Positions 42,594-51,282 of a stretch of DNA of 64,000 bases are shown here, one piece after another (position 1 is the first letter of the stretch; every line of letters begins with the position of its first letter). The notes under the pieces are model-generated. The model saw only the letters and a program-made list of their open reading frames with translations, was not told the origin of the DNA and searched no databases. A program made the position numbers and the translations under genes. The stretch is from Brevundimonas lenta (lineage in GTDB: Bacteria > Pseudomonadota > Alphaproteobacteria > Caulobacterales > Caulobacteraceae), in assembly GCF_014196335.1 (NCBI RefSeq), contig NZ_JACIDM010000002.1, positions 1,054,001-1,118,000 of the forward strand. Direction: 5' to 3'.

Positions 42594-43565
42594 TCAGTCG
42601 GCGTAGAGCGTGGACAACCGGGCGGCGCTCGTCTTCATCGCCACCCTCAACGCCTCCGGCGCCAGCACCTCCGCCTCCGCCCCCAGTCGCTGGAAGTCCG
42701 TCGCCGCGTGCTCGACCGACTCGATCGGAACCTCGACCTCGACCCAACCCTCTGCGGCCACCGGCGCCGCCGCCGCGATCCGCGCCTGCTCCACGCCCAG
42801 CTTCGCCAGCCGCTTCAGCCCCGCCTCCGTCAGCCGCAGCCGCGCCGTCCCGGTGAAGATCTCCGCCTCGAACCGCTTCGACGTCTCCGCCCACCACGCC
42901 GCCAGGTCGAAGCCCGCCGGACGCTCGAACGTCTCCTCGCCGACCGTCAGTTCCAGGATGTTCGACACGCGATAGGTCCTCGGCTCGCCCCGCGACGCCC
43001 CGACCGCCCGCGCCGCCAGGTACCAGAGCCCGCCCTTCAGGATCAGGCCCAGCGGCTCCAGCGTCCGCGCCACCTCCCCCTTCCAGCTCTCGTAGCGCAC
43101 GGCGATCGGCCGGTTGGTCCACACCGCCTGGGCGATGACCGGCAGCCGCTCCGCCTCGTCGGCGTCCTGGTACCAGCCCACCGGATCGAGATGGAACCGT
43201 CCTGCCAGCCGCTCGGCCGCCGCCTGCCGCTCCGGCGGCAGCGCCGCCAGCAGCTTCAGCTGCATCGTCGTCACCGCGCCCGAGAAGCCCATCTGCGCCG
43301 CCGGCCCCGACAGACCGCCGAGGAACAGCGTCTCGGCTTCCGCGTCCGTCAGCCCGGTCAGCCGCGTCCGGTAGCCGTCCATCAGCTGGAAGCCGCCGGA
43401 CCGCCCCCGGTCCGCATAGACCGGCGCCCCGGCCGCGCTCAGCTGGTCGATGTCGCGATAGATCGTGCGCACCGACACCTCGAATTCGGCCGCCAGCGTC
43501 TCGGCGGTCGTCCGCCCCCGGGTCTGGAGGATCAGCAGGATCGAAAGCAGTCGGCTGGCGCGCAT
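42594..43565 (-). CDS. YafY-type WYL-domain transcriptional regulator
   Basis: A 323-residue regulator with an N-terminal winged HTH (MRASRLLSILLILQTRGRTTAETLAAEFEVSVRTIYRDIDQL) and a WYL domain (about residues 150-215: YESWKGEVARTLEPLGLILKGGLWYL). WYL proteins bind nucleic acid or small ligands and often autoregulate. It is divergent from 43648 across 82 bp and converges with the UbiD gene, so the likely targets are the DUF1579-like and NIPSNAP genes. Confidence 0.93.
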   Translation of the reverse strand: MRASRLLSILLILQTRGRTTAETLAAEFEVSVRTIYRDIDQLSAAGAPVYADRGRSGGFQLMDGYRTRLTGLTDAEAETLFLGGLSGPAAQMGFSGAVTTMQLKLLAALPPERQAAAERLAGRFHLDPVGWYQDADEAERLPVIAQAVWTNRPIAVRYESWKGEVARTLEPLGLILKGGLWYLAARAVGASRGEPRTYRVSNILELTVGEETFERPAGFDLAAWWAETSKRFEAEIFTGTARLRLTEAGLKRLAKLGVEQARIAAAAPVAAEGWVEVEVPIESVEHAATDFQRLGAEAEVLAPEALRVAMKTSAARLSTLYAD

Positions 43566-43647
43566 TTTTCGACCATAGCCGATAAATCCTGACAGCGGAT
43601 GTCAGCTTACCCGGCCTATCCCTTCACCATCACGAAGGAGCCGCCCA

Positions 43648-44136
43648 ATGTCCGCCCAACCGATCGAAACCCCGACCCAGGTCCACGACTTCGACTTCCT
43701 GTTCGGCCATTGGGCCGTCCAGCACCGCAAGCTGAAGGTCCGCGGCGTCGGCGGCGACGACTGGGACGTCTTCTCCGGCACGGCCTTCACCGAACCGCGC
43801 ATGGGCGGGATCAGCAATATCGAACAGCACGACTGCCCCGAGCGCGGTTGGCAGGGCGTCGCCGTCCGCACCCTCGACCTCGCGACCGGCGACTGGTCGA
43901 TCTACTGGATCAGCGACCGCGACGGTCGCCTGTCGCCCCCCGTCGTCGGCCGCTTCCACGCCGACGGCTGCCGGCTCGAGGGTCCCGACACCGACGGCGG
44001 TCGCCCCATCATCGCCCGCTACGAATGGTCCCGCGTCCATTCCGGCGCGCCCCGCTGGGCCCAGTCTTTCTCCTACGACGACGGCGCGACCTGGGAGCTG
44101 AACTGGGTCATGGATTTCGCGCGGGCGGCCGCCTGA
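43648..44136 (+). CDS. Cytosolic DUF1579-like beta-barrel protein
   Basis: A 162-residue protein with VHDFDFLFGHWAVQHRKLKVRG and RWAQSFSYDDGATWELNWVMDF, the pattern of lipocalin-like DUF1579 proteins found beside YafY/WYL regulators. No signal peptide. Its stop overlaps the next gene start by one base (TGATG), so it is co-translated with a NIPSNAP protein. Function unknown; the pairing with a WYL regulator suggests an inducible response. Confidence 0.7.
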   Translation: MSAQPIETPTQVHDFDFLFGHWAVQHRKLKVRGVGGDDWDVFSGTAFTEPRMGGISNIEQHDCPERGWQGVAVRTLDLATGDWSIYWISDRDGRLSPPVVGRFHADGCRLEGPDTDGGRPIIARYEWSRVHSGAPRWAQSFSYDDGATWELNWVMDFARAAA

Positions 44137-44825
44137 TGCCGGTCGTCGAACTTCGCCAGTACACCCTCCACCCCGGCCGCCGCGACGAACTCATCGCCCT
44201 GTTCGAGCGCGAGTTCGTCGAGAGCCAGGAGGCCGAAGGCATGACCCTGATCGGCCAGTTCCGCGACCTCGACCGGCCAGACCATTTCGTCTGGCTGCGC
44301 GGCTTCCCCGACATGGAGACCCGCCTGCGCGCACTCCGGGCCTTCTACTCAGGCCCGGTCTGGCAGACCCACCGCAACGCCGCCAATGCGACGATGATCG
44401 ATTCCGACGACGTCCTGCTGCTCAAGCCGCTCGACGCCGACGCCGGCTTCGTCCTCGGCGAGCGTGCGCCCGTCGGCGCGACAGGCACCGGCTTGGGCGC
44501 CGTCGTCTGCGGCGTCCACCGCCTGTCCGGCCCCGACGACGCCCTGCCCGCCCGCTTCCGGGCGGAACTCACACCCCGCCTCGCCGTCTGCGGCCTGACC
44601 CCGGCCGCCGTCCTCGTCACCGACGACAGCCCCAACACCTTCCCCGCCCTGCCGGTGCGCGCTGGCGAACGCGTACTGGTCTGGCTGGCCCTCGCTCCGG
44701 ACCAGCCCGCCGCCGACGCCGCCCTCGCGAGGGCCCGCGCCGACCCCGCTCTGGCATCCATCCTCAACAATGCGCTGCAACTTATGCGTCTTCAGCCCAC
44801 CGCACGCTCGCGCCTGCACGACTGA
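44136..44825 (+). CDS. NIPSNAP family protein
   Basis: A 229-residue protein whose first 105 residues form a NIPSNAP/dimeric alpha-beta barrel domain: VVELRQYTLHPGRRDELIALFE, IGQFRDLDRPDHFVWLRGF, and a C-terminal degenerate second half. NIPSNAP domains resemble monooxygenase-type dimeric barrels. Second gene of the WYL-facing operon. Confidence 0.88.
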   Translation: MPVVELRQYTLHPGRRDELIALFEREFVESQEAEGMTLIGQFRDLDRPDHFVWLRGFPDMETRLRALRAFYSGPVWQTHRNAANATMIDSDDVLLLKPLDADAGFVLGERAPVGATGTGLGAVVCGVHRLSGPDDALPARFRAELTPRLAVCGLTPAAVLVTDDSPNTFPALPVRAGERVLVWLALAPDQPAADAALARARADPALASILNNALQLMRLQPTARSRLHD

Positions 44826-44861
44826 CCCGCTACGGTGCCGCTTGTTGCGTCGGGAGCAGGC

Positions 44862-45482
44862 ATGAGCGCGTTCGAATTCTTCTTCAGTTTTTACGGCCTG
44901 CTTCTCGGCCTCTCGGTGGCGGTGCTGGCGACCGGCGCGGCCCGGGCGTTCAAACACCGCAAGACGGTCCGCGTCGGCTGGCTGACGCCGCTTCTGGCGG
45001 TCTTCGTCGCCCTCGACACCGCCACCTTCTGGGACGCGGCCTGGGCCAATTTCCGCGACCTGCCGTTCGGCTATGGCCTGCTCGTCGGCGGCCTGGTCGT
45101 CGCCGTGATCTATTACATGGCCGCTTCGCTTGTCTTCCCGGACGAGACTGACGCCGCCACCTCGCTGGACCAGCATTTCTGGGCCAGCAAGCGCACGGTC
45201 CTCATCCTGCTGATCCTCGCCAACCTGCTCGGCGGGGCGGCGCAGCTGGCCGTCAACCTGACGCGCGACAACGGCCAGTATCTGCTCGGCTACTACTCGG
45301 TGACCATCGCCATCTATGTGGCGCTGGTCGGTCTGGCGGCCTGGACCAAACGGCGGTGGCTGTTCGCCCTGACGCTGGGGCTGCACACGGCGCTCTACCT
45401 CTCCCTCGCCGTCCTCACGGTCCTGACGCCGCCGCATCCCGAGACGCCGGTGGCCCAGGCCGTCGCCGAGGGCCCTCAATGA
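44862..45482 (+). CDS. Six-helix membrane protein, tandem paralogue 1
   Basis: A 206-residue membrane protein of unknown family with about six hydrophobic segments (near residues 3-27, 40-60, 72-92, 113-131, 145-163, 170-190). The N-terminus MSAFEFFFSFYGLLLGLSVA and the block VRVGWLTPLLAVFVALDTATF are shared with the next two genes. The mid motif LDQHFWASKR is shared with paralogue 2. ATG 44862 (GGGAGCAGGC upstream) matches the paralogue starts exactly. Its stop overlaps the start of paralogue 2 (ATGA). Confidence 0.8.
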   Translation: MSAFEFFFSFYGLLLGLSVAVLATGAARAFKHRKTVRVGWLTPLLAVFVALDTATFWDAAWANFRDLPFGYGLLVGGLVVAVIYYMAASLVFPDETDAATSLDQHFWASKRTVLILLILANLLGGAAQLAVNLTRDNGQYLLGYYSVTIAIYVALVGLAAWTKRRWLFALTLGLHTALYLSLAVLTVLTPPHPETPVAQAVAEGPQ

Positions 45483-46099
45483 GCGCCTTCGAGTTCTTCT
45501 TCAGCTTCTACGGCCTGCTGCTCGGCCTCTCGGTCGCCGAACTGGTCGGCGGCTTCGCCCGCGTGCTGCACGAGCGCCAGCGGGTCCGTTTCGGCTGGCT
45601 GACGCCCCTGCTGGCGATCTTCGTGGCCATGGATGTGGCGACCTTCTGGTCCCAGGCCTGGACCATCTTCCAGGGCGCGCCCTTCAACCTGTCGCTGCTG
45701 TTCGTCGGCCTCGTCGTCGCCGCCACCTTCTACGTCGCCGCCAGCGTCACCTTCCCGCGCGTCACCGCCGAGGGCGTCAGCGACCGTATCGATCTGGACC
45801 AGCATTTCTGGTCGCACCGGCGTCTGGTCTTCACCTGCGTGCTGGTCGCCAACCTGATCGTCGCCAGCCTGTTCGCGACCCTGATGAGCGTCAACGCCGA
45901 CTTCGCCGCCCTCTCCACTCCGCGCCTGTGGATCGGCATGGCCGTCTTCGTCCTCGGCACCGCGGCCGCCGCCTTCGCGCCGTGGCGCCGCGTCGCCGTC
46001 GGCGCCCTGGTGATCGTCGTCGCCTACAGCGTCTTCAACGTCCTCCGCTCCGCCGCCGTCCTCATCGCCGCCGGCGGCTGGTCGCCCCCGGGAGCCTGA
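45479..46099 (+). CDS. Six-helix membrane protein, tandem paralogue 2
   Basis: A 206-residue paralogue of its neighbours: MSAFEFFFSFYGLLLGLSVA is identical over the first 20 residues. The blocks R.RVRFGWLTPLLAIFVAMD, FWSQAW and LDQHFWSHRRLVF, then AN, recur in the same order. Divergence grows toward the C-terminus. It is coupled to paralogue 1 by an ATGA overlap and followed 3 bp later by paralogue 3. No known family; probably integral inner membrane. Confidence 0.8.
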   Translation: MSAFEFFFSFYGLLLGLSVAELVGGFARVLHERQRVRFGWLTPLLAIFVAMDVATFWSQAWTIFQGAPFNLSLLFVGLVVAATFYVAASVTFPRVTAEGVSDRIDLDQHFWSHRRLVFTCVLVANLIVASLFATLMSVNADFAALSTPRLWIGMAVFVLGTAAAAFAPWRRVAVGALVIVVAYSVFNVLRSAAVLIAAGGWSPPGA

Positions 46100-46102
46100 G
46101 GC

Positions 46103-46660
46103 ATGAGCGCCTTCGAATTCTTCTTCAGCTTCTACGGGCTGATCCTCGGCCTGTCGGTCGCCGAGATCGTCACCGGCCTGGTGCGGGTGTTCAAGCAGCG
46201 GCAAAGGGTGCGCGTGGGCTGGCTGACGCCGATGCTGGCGCTGTTCGTGCTGCTGGACATCGCCAGCTTCTGGGTCGGCGCCTGGATCTCCATGCAGGAT
46301 TTGAATGTCAGCTACCGGCTGATCTTCCTGGGGCTCGTGATCGCGGGAATCTATTTTGCAGCGGCGTCCCTGGTCACCCCGGACGACCTCAACGAATGGC
46401 CGGACTTCGACGACTTCTATGACCGGCACAAGCGGTTCGTGCTGGCGGGCGTCGCGATCGCCAATCTCATAGCGTCCCATCTTGTTCGCCCTCTCTCAGG
46501 AGGCGGAATGGAGAACTACGCCGCCCCGGAGGTCTGGTTCTGGATCGTCTCCAACAACCTGTTCCTTCTGGTTCTGGCCCTGGTGCGCAATCGTCGGATC
46601 AACGTCGCCCTCCTGGCGTTCGGGATCGGGATGTATCTGCTGACGGCCGTCCTCGGGTGA
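46103..46660 (+). CDS. Six-helix membrane protein, tandem paralogue 3
   Basis: A 185-residue third copy, about 20 residues shorter. MSAFEFFFSFYGLILGLSVAE, RQRVRVGWLTPMLALFVLLDIASFW and FDDFYDRHKRFVLAGVAIANL align with the paralogues. The LDQHFW motif is degenerate (FDDFYD). It lies 3 bp after paralogue 2 and 40 bp before the M14 peptidase. The three form one transcriptional unit by spacing. Confidence 0.8.
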   Translation: MSAFEFFFSFYGLILGLSVAEIVTGLVRVFKQRQRVRVGWLTPMLALFVLLDIASFWVGAWISMQDLNVSYRLIFLGLVIAGIYFAAASLVTPDDLNEWPDFDDFYDRHKRFVLAGVAIANLIASHLVRPLSGGGMENYAAPEVWFWIVSNNLFLLVLALVRNRRINVALLAFGIGMYLLTAVLG

Positions 46661-46700
46661 AGACTTGCGGCGGCCAGGCTTTTGGCGGACGAAGACCTCC

Positions 46701-48545
46701 ATGCGCCAAGTCCTGATATGCGCGGCCGCCGCCGCCGCCCTGATCGCGAGTCCCGCCGTGTCCCAGTCCTCCCCCCCGTCCGTCCCCAACGCCGCCCCCT
46801 GGGATCAGCCGTTCCTGCCGCCCGCGCAGCAGTGGGACGGAGCCAGCCGGTCGCTGCTGCGCGACGCTTCGGATCCCTGGGTCACCGCCTTCGAGGCTGA
46901 CGCGGACCACGACTTCAGCCCGACCTACGCCGACACCCGCGCCTGGTTCGACCGCCTGGACGCCGCCTCCGACCTGATCCGCATCGAACAGTTCGGCGTC
47001 TCGCCGGAAGGCCGTCCGATGTACGCCGTCATCGCCTCCAAAGACGGCGCCGCCTTCGACCCGTCCAAGCCCGTCCTGCTGGCCCAGGCCGGCATCCATC
47101 CGGGCGAGATCGACGGCAAGGACGCGGGCATGATGCTGCTCCGCGACATCGCCTTCTACGGCAAGTCGGACCTGCTGGACCGGGTCAACCTGATCCTGAT
47201 CCCCATCCTCTCGGTCGACGGCCATGAGCGCGCCTCGGCCTACTCCCGCCCCAACCAGCGCGGACCGCGCATCCAGGGCTGGCGCAACACGGCGACCAAC
47301 CAGAACCTCAACCGCGACTACCTGAAGCTGGACCAGCCCGAGATGCAGGCCGTTCGCGGTCTGATCGTGAAGTACCGGCCCGATCTCTACGTCGACATCC
47401 ATGTCACCGACGGCATGGATTACCAGTACGACGTCACCTACGGCTACAACGGCGAGGACGGCGTCTATTCCCGCTCCCCCGCCACCGCCGCCTGGCTGGA
47501 CAGCGCCTTCAAGCCGGCCGTCAACGCCGCTCTCGAAGGCCAGGGCCACATCCCGGGCGAACTGGTCTTCGGCGTCGACGACTCCAATCCCCGCGCAGGC
47601 CTGTCCGACGGCGGCCTCGGAGAGCGCTTCTCCAACGGCTGGGGCTCCGCCGCCCACGTCCCGACCATCCTGATCGAGAACCACAGCCTCAAGGGCTACG
47701 AGCAGCGCGTCCTCGGCACCTACGTCTTCCTCGAACAGGCCATGCGCACCCTCGCCGCCGACGGCCGCGACCTGCGCACCGCCATCGCCGCCGACAGCGC
47801 CCTGCGCCCGGCGCAGATCCCGGCCAATTTCGAGGCCGACGCCCAGCCCGCCACCACCCGCGCCTTCAAGGGCATCACCTGGGAGACCTACGACAGCCCC
47901 GCCTCGGGCCGCCGCGAGGTCCGTTGGCTCGGCCAGCCCGATCCCGTCCTGTGGCAGATGCCCTTCTACGGCTCGCACCCGACCCTGACGCTGGACCGGC
48001 CCGAGGCCTACTGGGTCCCGTCGTACCGCACCGACCTGATCGAGCGTCTGCGCGTCCACGGCGTGACCATGGAGACGCTCGACGCGCCGCGCACCGTCTC
48101 CGTCGACCTGCTGCGCCTCAACGATCCGAAGCTGGCGACCCGCGCCAACGAGGGCCACGTGCCGGTCACGGTCACCAGCGTCACCCCGCTGCGTCGCGAC
48201 TGGACCTTCCCGACCGGCTCGGTGCGCGTCCCGACCGACCAGCCGCTCGGCGACATCGTCGTCCTGCTGCTGGAGCCGCAGTCGAACGAGAGCTTCTTCG
48301 CCTGGGGCATGTTCCCCGAGGTGCTCAGCCGCGTCGAATACATCGAGGGCTACGCCATCGCCCCGCTGGCCGAGCGCATGATGGCCGCCGACCCGGCCCT
48401 CAAGGCCGAGTTCGAGGCGAAACTGGCCGCCGAACCGGCCTTCGCCGCCGACGGCGACGCCCGCCTGCAGTGGTTCTACGAGCGCACCCCCTTCTACGAC
48501 GACCACTACCGCCTCTATCCGGTGGGCCGGGAAACCCGCCCTTGA
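46701..48545 (+). CDS. Secreted M14 family zinc carboxypeptidase-like protein
   Basis: A 614-residue exported metallopeptidase. The signal peptide is about residues 1-21. Zinc ligands are His133 and Glu136 (GIHPGEIDGKD) and His234 (VDIHVTDG), with the substrate-binding NLNRDY block at 202-207. The C-terminal part (about residues 390-614) is an additional beta-rich region. ATG 46701 starts the signal peptide. Its TGA overlaps the TTG start of the aspartic protease gene, so two exported proteases are made together. Confidence 0.92.
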   Translation: MRQVLICAAAAAALIASPAVSQSSPPSVPNAAPWDQPFLPPAQQWDGASRSLLRDASDPWVTAFEADADHDFSPTYADTRAWFDRLDAASDLIRIEQFGVSPEGRPMYAVIASKDGAAFDPSKPVLLAQAGIHPGEIDGKDAGMMLLRDIAFYGKSDLLDRVNLILIPILSVDGHERASAYSRPNQRGPRIQGWRNTATNQNLNRDYLKLDQPEMQAVRGLIVKYRPDLYVDIHVTDGMDYQYDVTYGYNGEDGVYSRSPATAAWLDSAFKPAVNAALEGQGHIPGELVFGVDDSNPRAGLSDGGLGERFSNGWGSAAHVPTILIENHSLKGYEQRVLGTYVFLEQAMRTLAADGRDLRTAIAADSALRPAQIPANFEADAQPATTRAFKGITWETYDSPASGRREVRWLGQPDPVLWQMPFYGSHPTLTLDRPEAYWVPSYRTDLIERLRVHGVTMETLDAPRTVSVDLLRLNDPKLATRANEGHVPVTVTSVTPLRRDWTFPTGSVRVPTDQPLGDIVVLLLEPQSNESFFAWGMFPEVLSRVEYIEGYAIAPLAERMMAADPALKAEFEAKLAAEPAFAADGDARLQWFYERTPFYDDHYRLYPVGRETRP

Positions 48546-49441
48546 GGCTCGCCGCCGCCGTCGCCTTGATCAGCCTCGCGGCGGCGCCGGTCTGCGCCCA
48601 GTCGGTGACCGTCCCGTTCGATCCGCACGGAGGCTCCGTCGCCCTCGACCTGGTCGTCGACGGCCGCCCGCTGGTCATGCTGCTCGACACTGGCGTCGAT
48701 CCCTCGGTCGTCGATCTGGAGACCGCCCGCGCGCTCGGCCTCCCGCTCGACGGGCCCGCAGGCGCGGCTGAAGGCGTCGGCGACGGCGACGCGGCCATCA
48801 CCCCCGTCACCGTTCGCGACCTGCGCCTCGGCGATCTGGGCGTCCCGGCCGTCGAGGCCGTGGCGATGGACATGGCGCCTCTGCGCGCCCGCTACGGCAA
48901 GCCGCTCGACGGCGTCCTCGGCTACAGCTTCCTGTCGTCGCGCATCGTCCTGATCGACTACATCGACGACGCGGTCTCCGTCCTCGACACAACTGCGGAC
49001 GCCGCCGCCCAGACCGCCGTTTGCCGCTCGTCGTGGCGCACGCCGCTCGTCTCCTTCGCCGACGACACCATCCCCGTCATCCCCGTCCGCTTCGGCGACG
49101 TGGAAGGCCCCGCCTCCATCGACACCGGCTCGAACGGGACCATCGGCCTGCTGCAAAGCGGCGCGCGGCTGCTCGACTCCCGCCTCACCGTCACGGGCGA
49201 GGCCCGGGTCACCGGCGCGCGCGGCGCGACGACCAACGCCGTGGTCGTCCTCGACGCCCCCGTCAGCTTCGGCCCCTTCGTCCTGCCTGCCGGCCAGACG
49301 GTCCGCGTGCGCCGCGACGCCGGCTCGCCCGAGACCCGCATCGCCAACCTCGGCAACGGCCTGTTCCGCGCCCTCGGCCTCAAGATGCTGCTGGACTATC
49401 CGGCGAAACAGATGACCTTCTACGGCGACTGCCGGGCCTGA
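48542..49441 (+). CDS. Secreted double-domain retropepsin-like aspartic protease
   Basis: A 299-residue exported protein: signal peptide residues 1-19 (APVCAQ). Two aspartyl-protease motifs follow, VMLLDTGVDPSVVD (about residues 42-55) and ASIDTGSNGTIGLL (about residues 195-208). One chain therefore has both halves of a pepsin-like active site, unlike dimeric retropepsins. It starts at TTG 48542, overlapping the M14 stop. Substrate unknown; likely periplasmic. Confidence 0.85.
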   Translation: MRLAAAVALISLAAAPVCAQSVTVPFDPHGGSVALDLVVDGRPLVMLLDTGVDPSVVDLETARALGLPLDGPAGAAEGVGDGDAAITPVTVRDLRLGDLGVPAVEAVAMDMAPLRARYGKPLDGVLGYSFLSSRIVLIDYIDDAVSVLDTTADAAAQTAVCRSSWRTPLVSFADDTIPVIPVRFGDVEGPASIDTGSNGTIGLLQSGARLLDSRLTVTGEARVTGARGATTNAVVVLDAPVSFGPFVLPAGQTVRVRRDAGSPETRIANLGNGLFRALGLKMLLDYPAKQMTFYGDCRA

Positions 49442-49469
49442 CACCCGGACGGCACATCCGGGGGAGCCC

Positions 49470-49889
49470 ATGTCCAACGTCGAGGCGCTGACCTTCCACA
49501 CCGAGTCCTTCCAGGCGGTCGCCCTGTGGGCCGGCCTGTCGCTCCTGCTGCTGCTGATCCTGTCGATCCGCATCAGCCTGGGCCGCCGCCGGCTCAAGGT
49601 CTCGACCGGCGACGGCGGCCATGCCGAGCTGACCGCGACCACCCGCGCCTTCGGCAACGCCGTCGAATACGTGCCGATCACCCTCATCGCCCTGGTTATC
49701 CTGGCGATCTTCTACAGCGCCCTGGTCATCCATGTGATCGGCGGCGCCTTCGTCCTCGGCCGCATCCTCCACGCCTGGGGCATGGGTCAGCAGAAGCAAC
49801 CGGCGCTCGGCCGCATGCTCGGCATGGCGCTGACCCACATCCCGCTGATCGCCGCCGCCCTCCTGCTGATCGTCGCCAGCTTCCTCTGA
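49470..49889 (+). CDS. MAPEG family membrane protein
   Basis: A 139-residue four-helix membrane protein of the MAPEG family (membrane-associated proteins in eicosanoid and glutathione metabolism): LWAGLSLLLLLILSIRISLGRRR, RAFGNAVEYVPITLIALVIL, GGAFVLGRILHAWG. Bacterial members are glutathione S-transferase-like of unclear substrate. Strong GGGGAG ribosome site. Stand-alone before pmbA. Confidence 0.92.
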   Translation: MSNVEALTFHTESFQAVALWAGLSLLLLLILSIRISLGRRRLKVSTGDGGHAELTATTRAFGNAVEYVPITLIALVILAIFYSALVIHVIGGAFVLGRILHAWGMGQQKQPALGRMLGMALTHIPLIAAALLLIVASFL

Positions 49890-49929
49890 GGGCGGTTGCG
49901 CCGCCGGGGCCGCGCCGTCATATCGGGGC

Positions 49930-51282
49930 ATGACTTCCCCGCGTGACGCCGCTTCCGCCGACATCCTCCCCGCCCTCGTCGCCGCCGCGCTGAAGGCCGG
50001 CGCCGACGCCGCCGAGGCGGTCTCCTCCGAGCGCGCCTCGCTTTCGGTCGGCGTCCGCAACGGCGCCCTCGAGGATGTCGAGCGCGAGGAGAGCCGCGAC
50101 CTCGGCCTGCGCGTCTTCATCGGCAAGCGTCAGGCCACCGTCTCCGCCTCCGACCTGTCCGAGGCCACCCGCAGCCGCCTGGTCGAACGCGCCGTCGCCA
50201 TGGCCCGCCTCGCGCCCGAGGATCCGTACGCCGGCCTCGCCCCGCAGGACCGCCTCGCCCACGGCCCCTTCGCCGACCTCGACCTGTTCGACCCGTCAGA
50301 ACGCAGCGCCGCCGAGCTGGAGGCCGCCTCCGCCGAGGCCGAAGCCGCCGCCCTCGCCGTCGACGGCGTCGCCAAGTCGGAAGGCGGCCACGCCTCGCAC
50401 TCCACCAGCCGCTGGCGTCTGGTCACCTCGCACGGCTTCGACGGCGCCTATCACGGCTCGGCCTTCTCGCTGGGCGTCGGCGTCATCGCCGAACAGGACG
50501 GCGTCATGGAACGCGGCGGCGAGCACCGCGCCACCCGCCACCTCTCCGACCTGCCCTCGGCCGAAAGCATCGGCGCCTTCGCCGGCCGCCGCGCGGTGGC
50601 CCGCACCGGCGCCCGCAAGATCGCCTCGACCACCGCCCCGGTGATCTTCGAGAACCGCGTCGCCACCCAGGTCCTGTCGCCCCTGCTCGGCGCCGTCTCC
50701 GGCCCCTCGATCGCGCGCGGCACCTCCTTCCTCAAGGACCGCCTCGGCCAGCCCGTGCTGCCGAAGGGCGTCAGCCTGATCGACGATCCCTTCCGCCCGC
50801 GCGGTCTCGGCTCCACCCCCTTCGACGACGAGGGCGTGGCCGTCACCCGTCAGGCCATCGTCGACGACGGCGTCCTGACCACCTGGCTGCTCAACAGCCC
50901 GGCCGCCGCCCAGCTGGGCCTCGCCTCCACCGGCCACGCCTCGCGCGGCCTCGCCGGCCCGCCAGGCGTCTCGACCCACAACCTGCACCTCGAGCCTGGC
51001 GAGCAGGACCTCGACGGTCTGATGGCCGAGGCCGGGACCGGCCTGCTCATCACCTCGATGTTCGGCCCGTCGCTCAACGCCAACAACGGTGACTGGTCCG
51101 CCGGCGTGTCGGGCTTCTGGTTCGAGAACGGCGTCATCGCCTGGCCCGTCAGCGAGATCACCGTCGCCGGCGCCCTCAAGGACCTCTGGGCCCGCATGGT
51201 CCCGGGTTCCGATCTGGAGTTCCGCGGCAGCTTCAACAGCCCCTCCCTGCTGTTCGACGCCGTCGCCATCGCAGGAAAATGA
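49930..51282 (+). CDS. pmbA: PmbA/TldD-type metalloprotease
   Basis: A 450-residue PmbA (TldE) subunit, which with TldD degrades peptides such as microcins. The GLRVFIGKRQATVSASDLS N-terminal domain, GGEHRATRHLSDLPSAESIGA, and GLASTGHASRGLAGPPGVSTHNLHL lead to GPSLNANNGDWSAGVSGFWFENG. PmbA lacks the zinc-binding motif found in TldD. Its stop overlaps the next start (ATGA). In many alphaproteobacteria pmbA heads a cluster ending in lipid A genes, as here. Confidence 0.93.
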   Translation: MTSPRDAASADILPALVAAALKAGADAAEAVSSERASLSVGVRNGALEDVEREESRDLGLRVFIGKRQATVSASDLSEATRSRLVERAVAMARLAPEDPYAGLAPQDRLAHGPFADLDLFDPSERSAAELEAASAEAEAAALAVDGVAKSEGGHASHSTSRWRLVTSHGFDGAYHGSAFSLGVGVIAEQDGVMERGGEHRATRHLSDLPSAESIGAFAGRRAVARTGARKIASTTAPVIFENRVATQVLSPLLGAVSGPSIARGTSFLKDRLGQPVLPKGVSLIDDPFRPRGLGSTPFDDEGVAVTRQAIVDDGVLTTWLLNSPAAAQLGLASTGHASRGLAGPPGVSTHNLHLEPGEQDLDGLMAEAGTGLLITSMFGPSLNANNGDWSAGVSGFWFENGVIAWPVSEITVAGALKDLWARMVPGSDLEFRGSFNSPSLLFDAVAIAGK

